From Enoplolaimus lenunculus (Eukaryota; Nematoda; Enoplea; Enoplida; Thoracostomopsidae), in NCBI GenBank assembly GCA_030248215.1, contig JASANG010000039.1, positions 62,001 to 126,000 on the forward strand: a DNA stretch of 64,000 nt, given 5' to 3'. Each line of letters opens with the position of its first letter. Within the stretch, counting starts at the first letter, position 1. Shown one piece after another: positions 1-12,500 of the stretch. The notes under the pieces are model-generated. The model worked only from the letters and a program-made list of their open reading frames with translations, searched no databases and was not told where the DNA came from. The translations under genes and the position numbers were made by a program.

Positions 1-110
1 GTGTTTAGAACAGCGGACCGGTAATCCGTACATCCAGGGTTCGAGCCCCACCGCATCCGCAGCAAAATCTTCGCGAACGGCTCTATATGATACTGCTTAA
101 CTTAGAATTA
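1..110 (+). mobile_element. tRNA-derived SINE copy, truncated by the window edge
   Basis: The first 60 bases look like the 3' two thirds of a tRNA: a TCCG-closed anticodon arm with GGT in the anticodon position, a GGTTCGAGCC T-arm and an acceptor end CGCATCCGC. The sequence after it (AGCAAAATCTTCG, then GGCTCTATATGATACTGCTTAA) recurs behind the tRNA-like part at 19,775-19,885. That shared 3' body makes it a dispersed SINE rather than a tRNA gene. The base before the anticodon is C instead of the universal U33, also against a working tRNA. The Thr(GGT) origin is an inference from the anticodon position. The copy lies in the region 3' of the last TMEM245 exon found. Confidence 0.6.
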
Positions 111-598
111 CTTGCAACCAGCACGTTTCGGTAATTACAGTGATGCGATGTGATGATATTGTGATATCGCCCCCACTCCCTTAAAGGGATACGGAGTGGG
201 GTCTGGGGCAATCCAAAATACAACGCGCTGCGGTACATTTTGCATACACGCCAAAAATAGAAGTTGCATATCTTGTCAGATTCAATATATACTCTTGCTA
301 TAAATAACGTATTCTTAAATATTAATATTGATTTAGGGTGTCTGTTGAGTGGCAACAAATGTGAAAAACGTTGCGTGAACAGATTGTCGAAGATTTTTTG
401 TTCACATACTTCTTCCACTTAGAACAAAATATTATTTCTGTACTATTACATCTTTAAGCATATTTAGATAATTTAAAGCAATATTGTCATACTTTTCAAC
501 AAAAAATATCTGGCGAATTGGAATTCTGGAGCCGGATATTGAGTTTTTAAGCCTGAAGCCAGAAATCCGGTCCCACAATAAAGATATTGTAAACTGAC

Positions 599-3500
599 CT
601 GTGGGCAAAAAGATCAAATTGACCGCGAATATAGTATGCGTAAGCCATGTAAACATCCCGTAAAAGATTGCCATTTTGAATGTCGCCAAAAATATTCCGC
701 TTAAATAAAAATTAATAATAGTGAAAATGAGATTATTATCTATTAGCTAACTACTCATTTATCGGCTTTTGAGGTTGATAAACAGTCTATTCAAATTCCT
801 TGCCCTCAGAATGCCTTTAATGCTGAAATGAGATTGCTTGTATCTGTAATAATTAGTGAAATAATGTAGAAAGTCCTAATTTAGGCTTAACTAATTATGC
901 AAATTAGCCTGTAGCTAATAAGCGGTTAAAAATTTTAAATCCCAATGCGAGAATAACACCCCAGGATAATTGGCTTTCAAACAAAAAAAGTTTATCAAAA
1001 TCCGTTTCGCCGTTCCTGAGATTCTTTTCGGATTGACTGATGGACGGACGGACGGACATCCCCCTTTCGACCCCAGAGTAGTTGTTTAGCTTTACAGAAC
1101 AAGAAATCATCACCAATTTGTTCATGCCACGTATTTGAAAATTGTTACCACCAACAGACACCATAAATCTATATTATTGTCAATAAATTATCCGTACAGT
1201 CACAAAATTTCAAGTGCCAATTCCGATTACAATTCCGGTATAAATTTACTGTTCCGATTCGATATAAACCAGTTCCGCTTGGCACCCTGATATGAATATA
1301 ATATTTGTTTATTACCGCGCAAAAAGTAAAATTGATTATTAATGGCTAACCTGACCGCGTCTTCAATATCTTCACAAATTTTTGCTGCACCTTCTTTGCT
1401 CGGACTCAAGTACTGAAGCGCTTCGAGTGGCTTAAATTGTTGTCCACTGGACGTCAATAGACCAATCAAAATCGTTAGAAACACAATCTGCCAAACAAAA
1501 AATAACCCTCCAACATTTACTTTTCCACAATTTTCAAAATTTTTAGATTTTAGCATAACTTAAACACAGGATTTTACTTTGAATTAGGGTTGCGCTATAC
1601 TTGCCCCGCTCGCCGCACACCGCCGGGCCGCTCAGTAAAGTATAACGTAACCCTTAGGCGCTAGAATTACGTTTAAGCTTGTCAGGAGAAGCGTTCAAAG
1701 AAACTAAAACTTGTTATGGCCAATGTTCAGTTGGAGGGCATTAATAATGATCATACCAGTTCAGAAACCACGAGATGTGGTAACATAACATTTACAACTA
1801 AATCTATCAAGTGAAACTGCCTAAGCTTACGCTGTGAAATACATGAAACATTTTTAATGACAGTCTAGCATACTCCAGTCCAAGACCTCCCTTTGCCTTA
1901 GGTTGGCACTATACTGCGTCGCCCGGTGCAGTCCGGCACAGTTCGTCACCATGTAATACCGTACGGGAGTAATTTACGTATGATACGGCACGGCGCCGGA
2001 CGTCATCAAAAGTATCGCGCCACCTAAGTCTAACAAACGGACGATAAACGATAATCTTCGAATCTATACTAAACAAACCAACGGTTGTTTTACCGTATCG
2101 AGAAAGAAATCCATGACAGCAGATCCACTCTCTAGTATCGATCCTACAACTCCGCCGACGCTGCCAAGAACAATTTCAGCATTTTGAACAACAACATTCC
2201 ATAACGAATTGATTATCTGAAACATTCGACACCAAGGATGCAGTAGGTTATTCTAAAGCGTGTAAAATTGTCTATTTGTATCGACTCGATTAACTTCGTG
2301 TCATGGTTTGTATATCGACCTATCTTCTATTACACATGTCCTTGTCCACACAGCGAGCCTATATAGCGATAACCATAGTGATTTGGTCAGCACATATTGC
2401 AAAATATATGTCCACATATTTATTTACCTCATAAACAGTCATGAAATTATCGTACACGACGGCAGCCAAATCGCCAGCGGATCCCATTTCTTTCAACTGT
2501 GTCATCACATCAAGATGTGCCACTGAAATAAATAATATTAATTTAAAAAATCAAAAAATTAAAAACTTCACTTCAAATTAAGATAAACCTCAAACAAGAC
2601 TGACCAATTGTCCCCGAGTATAAGTAAGACAGGCCTATGGGTAGGTTTTACGTGTGTAGCAGACCATTCTTTATTCAACTTATATAAACTGTAAAATCTT
2701 CTACATATACCTGCGTATAATGTTCAGAGTGATCCACACAGTCTGCTAAGATATTTTGAAGTTCGATTTCTTCAAAAGATCTCGTACCACCCCAACCTCC
2801 ACCCGTAGACTCCTTACAAGAACACTTAACTTACAAACAACAGTTGCAAACACAACTTCATTCTTGCGACCACAAACCAAAGAACCCAAGATTTATACAC
2901 GGCCTCAAGTACTGGGCTCGAAGCAGGGGGTGCCGAATCGCACATCTTTATCCCCTCAACAAATATGCTACTGCGTTTACTTCCAGATGCAGGATTGTTC
3001 GCAAGCGATAACGACGTTGTTGCATTCGCATTGAACGATGCATAAATTGTATTCAACGCAGATTTGACTTGAACTTCAATCAAATCCGCTTGTGTTTCGT
3101 TACCATTTGCAAGCTCAAGGATCTGTAATTGCAATTATACCAACGGTTCTATAATGTCCTATTCACACGTGCAAATTTTTACAGCGAGAGGCTTGTCGCT
3201 ACAACTTGGAGGTGCGAGTTTTGATTGAAAACTCAGTTATCTGATTTAAGTCCTAGCTATCAGTACTTAAGGGTGAGACCTGCCAATTTCAGTTGCATTA
3301 GGTACAACATAAGTCCAAAATTGACTAAAGTCAAAGGTCGAGTTAAGAGTCATATTTCTGCAACCCAACCGCTGTCCCAGGAAACCGGGTTATTACGTTT
3401 AGGCAATTTAGGAAAATAATAATTTGACTTATTCAGCAGCAAGCAAATATATACACATATATTTACAGATATATACAGTGAAAGAAACCTCTCGACGCGA

Positions 3501-6500
3501 AGCGATTGTAACGTCAAACATCGTTTTCGTGGTACCAAAGTAGACAGTGTTGTAAGTTACGACCCTTATTGTTTTGTCAATAAAAAATTTTCCAGCGGAG
3601 AGGGTGCGCCCCTATCCTCTAGCTACGTCGCTGGGTCTGTCGGACTCTAACCTGAGAACTAATCCACGTTTCGCCATACTCATGATAGAGCTTTGTCGCC
3701 TGGCTGTGTAGCAACTCGGCAACTGACGTATTTGTCAAATTACCATTATCCACACCACCTTGAGCATAAGTCAGCATCCAATTACGAAATTTCACATTAT
3801 GTTCCATCATATGATTTGCAACTTCCGTTGTTAACGTCACAATGTGCATACTTTCATAGTATAACTGAAAAAAGAATTGCAAGAATAAAAACAACACTGA
3901 GCAAACACAAAAACAAAACTGACTAAACTACGGTTTTATGGGTACAAACAAACCGTTCCAGGCGTATCTTTTTTGGTTCAAAATTCGTTCTATTTGATTT
4001 CTTGCATCAGCATCAAATCCAACACCGGAAAATTTCCTTCACTCTTGTAACGAAAATATTAAGAACAGACTGCGAACGAGGTATTTTAGCCGTTTTCTTA
4101 GCTTGTCAAGTTACGCCCCCACCCAAAAGCGACACTTTCACTTCTAGGTCTCAATTGTATTCTAAAAGCGATGTCATTGATAAGTCAGCATTCCGTTTGC
4201 CCAAAACAAACACTTAAAAACCACATTAGTCACTTGCGGTGTCACAATTTGTCGCCCGACAACTCGTCGACCGACAACCTGTAATCCGAAATTTCATGGA
4301 CTCAACAAAACGTCGTCCATCAGTATGCTTAAGATTAGGCTTAAGCTTAGGATTTTGCTTAGATTTATATATTAATTGGCTTTAGGACACTGTCCGGGCG
4401 AAAAGTTGCCGGGCTACGAATTGTCGCAGATTCGTCACTCTCACTAGCTATACACACGAGTTGTTGTTTGAAATTCAAAAACTTTCATGTAACTGAGCTC
4501 AACATGGCTAGCAGCCTAAACCCATTTTAGGGACGGGCATATTACGGTTGGTTTCATGTAACTTACAAACGAAACTAAAACTTTTCCAAGGAATAACAGT
4601 TTTGTAGAGACAAAGCTGAGTGCCCCATCCTCAGCTCTCAGGCTGTGAGCTCGTAAACCATTAATTCTCCGTTTGTTTATCTGCCAATCAATACAATATA
4701 GGACGAGTGAGTTGCCAACTGGGACAAATAGCTGTTCAGAAGACGATAGATACCTGAGCTGCTAAAAAGACACAAAGGCCGCCGAGAAACGCGATCAAAA
4801 TGAACAGCGCCGTAAGGCTGCCGACCATATCCATTGACGCACGCATTATTGATATCAGCTAAAACAAGTAAACAATATGTATTGCGTAATATTAAGAATT
4901 AATCACGTGTATTTTAGGCAAACACGTTAATAACCTCGGTATCAAGCTTGCTTTAATAAGACTGAAACATTAAATTGTGACGACATAAAACATTATTGGG
5001 TCTTTTCCGTTATTCCCCCCGATTCCGCATGGTCCTTGGGACCTTAGAAATCGAAATTCTCAAAAATTAATATTCAGACATGAAATGGTCAGGGGAGGTC
5101 ATGAAGAGCTCCAATTTACAAACATTTTCAAATTTTATCCATTTTTGGGCCAACGCGGGTTTGGGGAGATAACGGAAAAACCGCGACATTCAAAAATAAA
5201 ATTTCAAAACACAAAAAAGCCTCCTCGTCTACCGAGATAATTTTAGCTCTCCGACACTAATACTGAACTCGCACATATTTATGTTTCCATCATTTAAATG
5301 AGCATCGATGAATTATCCTTAGAGATACAAGTTACAATATAGCGAATGCCCGACGAGATTTTGGATAACAAGTTGCCAAGCGACGTACTGTCGTGATAAT
5401 ACCTTCTGGTTGCCAAAGAAACAATACCGAAAATATTAACCTTTTTATCAAGTTGCATTGCATATTTCATAAGGTAACGAATCGGACCCGGAACAATAAT
5501 TTCAATATCATCTGCGCATTGAATTTGCAAGAGTCGCCACGATTTTCGTGCAATTTTATGCAAATCAAAGCTCAACGCTAAAATATGCAAGCAAAATTCC
5601 AACAAAAAATATTAAAAAAGCAAATATTTTTTCTATTGTGAAAACTATTCAAAAACAGACTTAAAGTATGTGAATTATCAAAACAATCCTATTACTCAAA
5701 CACTATATCAAAAGAACCTGAATGCAAAATACGAAAAATTTCAAAACAGAAACTGTCGCAATTTCCAGCCAAAAAATCTACCGGAGCCGGACGCAGAGTT
5801 CCGCTTGTACTCAGCAGGGCGGCGATTGGCGTTGCTTGATCCGCTACTGACTTCCGGTCTGTAGTATGCGGTCTCCGTTGCCCGGTTTAAATGTTGAGAG
5901 AAAGGCAAATCCGATCCTCTGCCGAAATCAATAGAGATAACATCAAAGTACTTTTAACAAATTTTAGAATAATTTTCTCAATCTAAAAGGTAAAATTCGA
6001 TTTAACCTTCGATTTACATAAGGTTATACTCTCCCAGACTAGAATTCTGGCTACACCCCGTGTTATAGAGAGGTCAATTATTTATCGCTGGTAGGATGCA
6101 AAATGCCTTTAGTGGAGGCTCACAACGGGACGGTTGCGTGACGTACCGAGTCGTTTCACTCCTGCCACTAGCAACGGGATCGACAAAATCACCAACAAAT
6201 AGAGCCGAGTTGAAACATAGACGAAAAAACAAGCAATCAAAAGGTACTGAATATAAACAGAATCGTCTGTTAAATCTTCGTCTTCGTCGCAACCGTCACA
6301 ATCCGTGGTAACTTCGCGAGTTTCACTCCTGTTTCGATCAACATTTGAGTCCTGGTGTTCAGCAACAGGAGTTTTCTTGTGCTCGCTGAACTCTTTCGTA
6401 ACAGGAGGTACTTTGTCGAATGGCGGAGATTTTTTGGGCAGACTAAGTTTCTGTTGGTCGTTCAAGCTTGAACCGGTGGGTGCAGAAACAACGTCCGATA

Positions 6501-9500
6501 CAGCTGTGTGGTGCTCCTGAGAGCTGGTGGGTTTCTGAACGGTGTTAGTATGGGTTTCAGAACTCGGGGTATCGGTAACTGATAAATGGCCGTTACAAGC
6601 AGACTCTGCACGACTACTGTATCCAGTATCGACAGCGGCGGGATCTGAAAAATTTCAATATTTAAAATTTCAAACAACAAACCGGTTTGAGCAAGAGAGT
6701 GGTTCGGGAGTCAAACCCCCTTTAACAGTTTTGTCGAGGGGTTTAAGAAACTGTATATGCAGTTAGTTGGTAATACAAGAAATTTCGTTCGACATTGTGG
6801 CCAATGAACAGAACACCGCCGCAACCGTCTTGTAAGCATATTTATGAGCATAAGCATAAGCCTAAACATAAAAATGAGCTTATACCTAAGCTTAAGCCTA
6901 AGCCTAAGCTTAAGCCTAACCCTAAGCATAAGCAAAAAATCTAAACCTTAAGTTTATTCTATTACAGTCCCGCAGAAAAACGTTCTGCCCCTGATCTTTA
7001 CATCGGCCAAAATTTTTTAACGAACCTCGTATACAATGCGTCAATGACCGTTATTTGTGACATTGTCAATTATGCACAAAATTTTCAAAATCCGGCCAAT
7101 TTTGGCCACACATGAGCTAATATACAGCAGCAAAATAATGCAATTTTTAAAGCCGAAAAAATGGAAACTAAGACAAAGATACCGTCTTCATTTAGACGCG
7201 AATCAAGCTTCACCGTGTCAGTATCACCCGTTGTAGTGACAGTATTTTCAACTGAAAAACTACTGCCAACTGGCATAGCTTCCGATAGCACTTTAGGTCG
7301 AATCCGTTTCCATAAGCTCGCAGTCCGTGGCAAACGGCTACCAACGCCAGCAACATTCTTATCGCCAGCTTCTAAAACAAAATTCTGTCGCAAACGGCTA
7401 CTAACGCCAGCAACATTCTTATCGCCAGCTTCTAAAACAAAATTCTGTCGCAAACGGCTACTAACGCCAGCAACATTCTTATCGCCAGCTTCTAAAACAA
7501 AATTCTGTGGCAAACGGCTACTAAGGCCAGCAACATTCTTATCGCCAGCTTCTAAAACAAAATTCTGGGCACCGAAAGACATAAATTTTGCTGAAAACCT
7601 ATATGCAACTGTAAAAATTGCAATAATTTTCATTGTATTTTGTTGAGTCTATGGTTGACAAAATTTATGCAGAAAATACAGGTTAAAATGTAAAATAGGA
7701 AAAAATTGGTCGAAAAAAAGTGTAAAATACTGAGTTTTTGGAAAACTCCGTAACAAATGGGGAAAATATTGGCTATGATGGATAGTGGAATATTTATGTA
7801 GCAACTCGTCAAGTTATTGTCTGTACGGCACTGCACCTATTACTACGGTTTTGTCACGATTGGCATTTATTATTTACTGGTTTGCACACGGAATTATTTT
7901 GGGAACTGGCACAATACTGTGTGGAAACTTTAGCGGTGAGCGTTGAAATCGGACTGAGGTTGCATTTTAATCAGGCAGAGGTTACGACAATCCTCAACCG
8001 CTGGCGGTCCAAAAATTGTTTTGGGAGCAGGCGGGCATCCGGTAACACCCTGATGTTACGTGCCTACTAACTTTAACAATATATATACCTGTTGCTTTAT
8101 CACCGATATCCGCATCCGCATCTTCGTCTCCCTTGAGCTTAAGCGGGGTTACACCAAGCTGTTGATGAATTTCGTTCAGTTTCCCTCGGACCGCCGGCAT
8201 AACACGACTATGACAAAACGATGCAAATCGGTGTGAAGTAGCGGACGTTAATGATTGCAGCCTTTGTGCGGTCCGTTTCAGGCCACGTTTGGCGCCATGC
8301 GCGTGATGATGGGGGAATTTACTGAAATTACGCCCAATAGCGAACATCAAAAACAAACAACTCCACATTTATGGTTAATGCTTGCTTAGGCTTAACCTTC
8401 AGAGGCTTTTCCTACACATTTAAGATGGTTAAGCTTAGGGAAAGGCTTAGGTTTATGCTTTGGACAAGAAACCACATTCAAGGTAAGGCTTACGCTTTCA
8501 ACAACGCTTTGCCCTACCATTTAATGTTAAGGTTCAGGCTTACGGAAAGGCTTAGGGTTACGTTTTGGACAAATCTTTCTCTCACATTTAAAGTTACGTC
8601 TTCGCCTCGGGCTTAGGCTTATCGTTAGGCATAGGTAACCCTTGACCAAAGTATAAGCCTAAACCTCAAGCTTAAACGTGACGAAAAGCGTACAAAGGCC
8701 AACCGAATTTTATCAGTATGTTTCACCATATACTTCCTTATGAATTTTTCCACGTCCTACTACTAGTTCGTTAGCGTTTCAATCCAATCATCACTCGATA
8801 ACTGCCCAAATATGACAACTGTCCAATGGCTACAAAGTTTGTCGAAACGCACACAAATGCAACAGCCAGCAATGATCAAGCGACTAGCCAATTAACGATA
8901 ATGTTTCTCAAAAAATTCAGTCTTTCAACTACAATTTCTTGCCTCATTTTATTTCTTCCAACTCCTATTTCATAAGACCGATCTTGAATCGATCATTGCC
9001 AAAATACGATAATTATCCAAATTGATCAATTAATTGCTCAAATACAACATCTGGCCAAAATAATTAACAAAATTGAACAATGTTTTGCTTCACAGGTTCC
9101 AAAGTTACATGACCTAATTGCCAATTGGTTATAAATGCGAATCACAGTACTCAAAAATACTGGTTCATCGCTGACCACTCACAGGTGTAGCTAAGATTTT
9201 GGAAAGGATAGAGGACGTACGCTACAAAAAATTAAGGGGTTTTCTTGTGTTATTCATGAAAAATTCCAAACACTCTGGATTCAAATGCTAAGTAGGTTAG
9301 ACGCCTAAACACTCTGGTTACACCGTTGGCACTGACCTGATAACTAAAGTAGTCAACGTGGCAACAACATCGCGTTTCCAATAAATCACATACAACGCAA
9401 CTGTGATTGCTAGGCCAACACTTCGAATCGGGCCGAAATAACCACAAATGTGGCCGATGGCAACCAGCCAAAGGACCGCAGATATCGCCGGATGGCGTAT

Positions 9501-12500
9501 TGTTGAGAACCAAGGCTGTGACCTGATTCGTGGTATAAACGACGATGCAACAATGACAATTAAGTAGACCAACAGAGGCAATAAAACCTAAAAAATGTAT
9601 ATCTCACTGTCAAAGATTGGTATCAGGACATTTGCGTCGCCCGGACAACTTCTCGTCCGACATTTAGCAACCCGGCATCCAGCAGATCCGACAATTTGTC
9701 GCCCACAGTTAGGTTTGTTTAAACTTATGGTTAAGATTGTTTTGGGCTCGGCCTTAGGCAGCTGTCGGACACAGCAAGTTGTCGGGCCACAAGTTTGTCG
9801 GAAATTCCGAAATTCATACTATATACGATTTTTACACTGTACACTAACCTAAACCCATCAATTTATAAGGTGGTCCTAAATCTAATCTATGGGTCTATAT
9901 TATCACATGCATATAGCATCTATCACAATATCATCTATTACAAAGTGATAGGTTTTCTAACTGATGAACTCGTGTAATAGCAGATCTCAACAGTTGCGCA
10001 AAGGTGCGCAGATATGAATTTTTGTTTTAGAACAAGCAGATAGAACCAAAAAATAATCTATATTTCGCAAGAGAAATATACTGGGTCTTTTCCGTTGTCC
10101 ATCCAGGCGTCATTTGTGCAAAATAGTTCGACTTTGAAAATTTTTTGCATATCTCACGACATTAAGAACTGAATGGAGCAGGTAACTTACTAATCGACTA
10201 CTGAACCCAAGCAAAATCCAATCTACACCGGTCATACAACGTCGTAATGTAACAATCGCACGAGGGATAAGTTCATATTTAATAACAAGTGAAAACGCAG
10301 GAAACGCGCAAGCTAATATTCCCATGAACATACGCTGGTGGATTAACATACCTGTAAAAATACAACTCAAATTAATCATCCATAAGCTCGTGTTCGTATC
10401 ATGTGTGTCAAGCGTATGTATTTCCAATTCTATTGAAACAGACCAATGGCTGGGTTTCTGAAATCTTACTTACGTACGTCTTTTTATAGCTAAGCATGAA
10501 CTTGCCCAAGTTAACGTTTCTAAACCTGTACTTAAGTCAACTAAATACTTAAGTCACTGTTTATACACTGGTTCAATTTTGGCATCAATTTGTTTGCGTC
10601 CGAAAAGAAATACGTATTTACATAAGTCGACGGCTTAACTAAATCGGGACAAGTACCCACCCATTCTTGTTGAATCCTCGTACATATCGCTAACTGTTGA
10701 AGCTGAGGTCGATCCAAAGCAAGTAGCTGCTAATCAGGGTTGGAAAACGAACCAAATTTTAACGGTATACGAACTAGAAATGTTAAAGTTCCCATTCTCT
10801 TGTTATCGCACAAAATTCAAAAATCAATATATATCCTCTCATCACCTCTTGTATACGCCTCTGCTACACACTATTTCTGCCATGAAGCTCGCTATTACAA
10901 AAAACTTACTGAGCATATATTCACCAATAGCATCGATAACTTTGATCGGCATGAACACAATACAAACAGCCAATGGGGTCCCGTCCGCAGCAAGGGAGTC
11001 CAACCATTCTTGAACTACGGTAGTCATTACCCGTTTCAGTGGGTATAGGACTATGCCGCATATCACAGCCCATAGCGCAGGCTGAAAACGAGACATAGGG
11101 CGGGTGACGCTATACTTTTTGATCATTTTAATGCCGTCCGGTAGTTTCAAATCATTAGGCTTAAGTCTAGGCTTCTACTTCAGCCTGGGCTTAGACTTAA
11201 GCAAGCAGTCGAGCGACGAATTATCGTAGATTCGGCCTTAACTTTGCATCGATGGCACAAAGCAGGGTGCAACTGGAATTGCAATTTACCGGAACCGGAA
11301 TTTAAAAAATTACCGGAAACGAAACCGGAAAATGAACAATACATGACACCGAACAATTCATTTTAATTTTCTTTTTTGCAATATTATTGGTGAAACAACC
11401 CTAGTTGGAGATAGGTTTACTTTATCTGCTGTATTTTAGATTTTCATAATCCACGGATGCGAAATCTACTTTCGATGGTTTATTTTTGGCGATTGTCAAA
11501 GTTTGCATAATATACTAATGAAATCTATTTAATTTGTATCGTCATTTTTTAGCAAAATATCTTAATTTCCACCGACCAAATTTTAATACCAGATTTTTTA
11601 ATTCCGGTACAATTTACCGGAACCATAACCAGAAGGTGAAAAAATGCCGGAATCGGAACCGGAATTGCGGTTGTACTTTGGCACAAGCCATGCAAGGTTA
11701 AACTCTAAAGTTACATCAGTATCCAGTTCCGGTTTTCTACTTTGAGAAATATGGATCCAATCCGTGTTTTGTTTTTAAATGTTGCAACTCTTAAATGCAC
11801 ATCAAAACCCACCCTGACATTCATGTATACAGAATCTATTAACACCATAAGAAGACTTTTTGTACCGTTAATATATAGTGCAGTACTTTGTAATTTTTAT
11901 TTTTAGAGCTTCATCAGGGTCCGGGTATTCTGGCTGAAAACTAGGCTTTTCTTCTGGAACAATCCGGGAAGGCATTTTCCCAGAAAAATTACAAATGCTG
12001 CAACTCTAGTGACTTTGTCATATCACGCGTAAAATTACTGTTTTTGACCAGTGGAAAAGTTGCCCAGATGGCGAAATAGGTGCCGTCAGAAAGGCCAGGT
12101 GCCTTCAACACCCTAGATAATTTTGCCCTCTGCCACAAAAGTGTAAGGCTGTAAGCTTATTATTTAAACCGTATGTCCCTCCAAAAAATTGTTTTGCCCA
12201 CCACCCGCTAGAAGGATAATCTGACTACGGGCCTACTTAAGCATTAATGTTTACCTTAATGAAATCGTAGAACAAAAAATACGACCCGACCCCGGCGAGA
12301 ACACAACAAATTGCAAACAACGACATCGATACGTTATAAAACGCAGCTCGCATTGGATCCATTGCAGCACGAACAATTTTCGCACGCGTATCATCTGTTG
12401 ATACTTCTGTGATCTGTAAATAATCATTCCTATAACCAGAGGGGCGGAGCCCCACACCCATCCGCGGAAAAAATTTGTTCATCCCCCCAGAAATGTTTCA

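Noticed and set aside
7161-7646. 161-codon plus-strand frame over the 60-bp repeats
   Set aside because: Shadow of the minus-strand TMEM245 exon, whose phase fits both neighbours.
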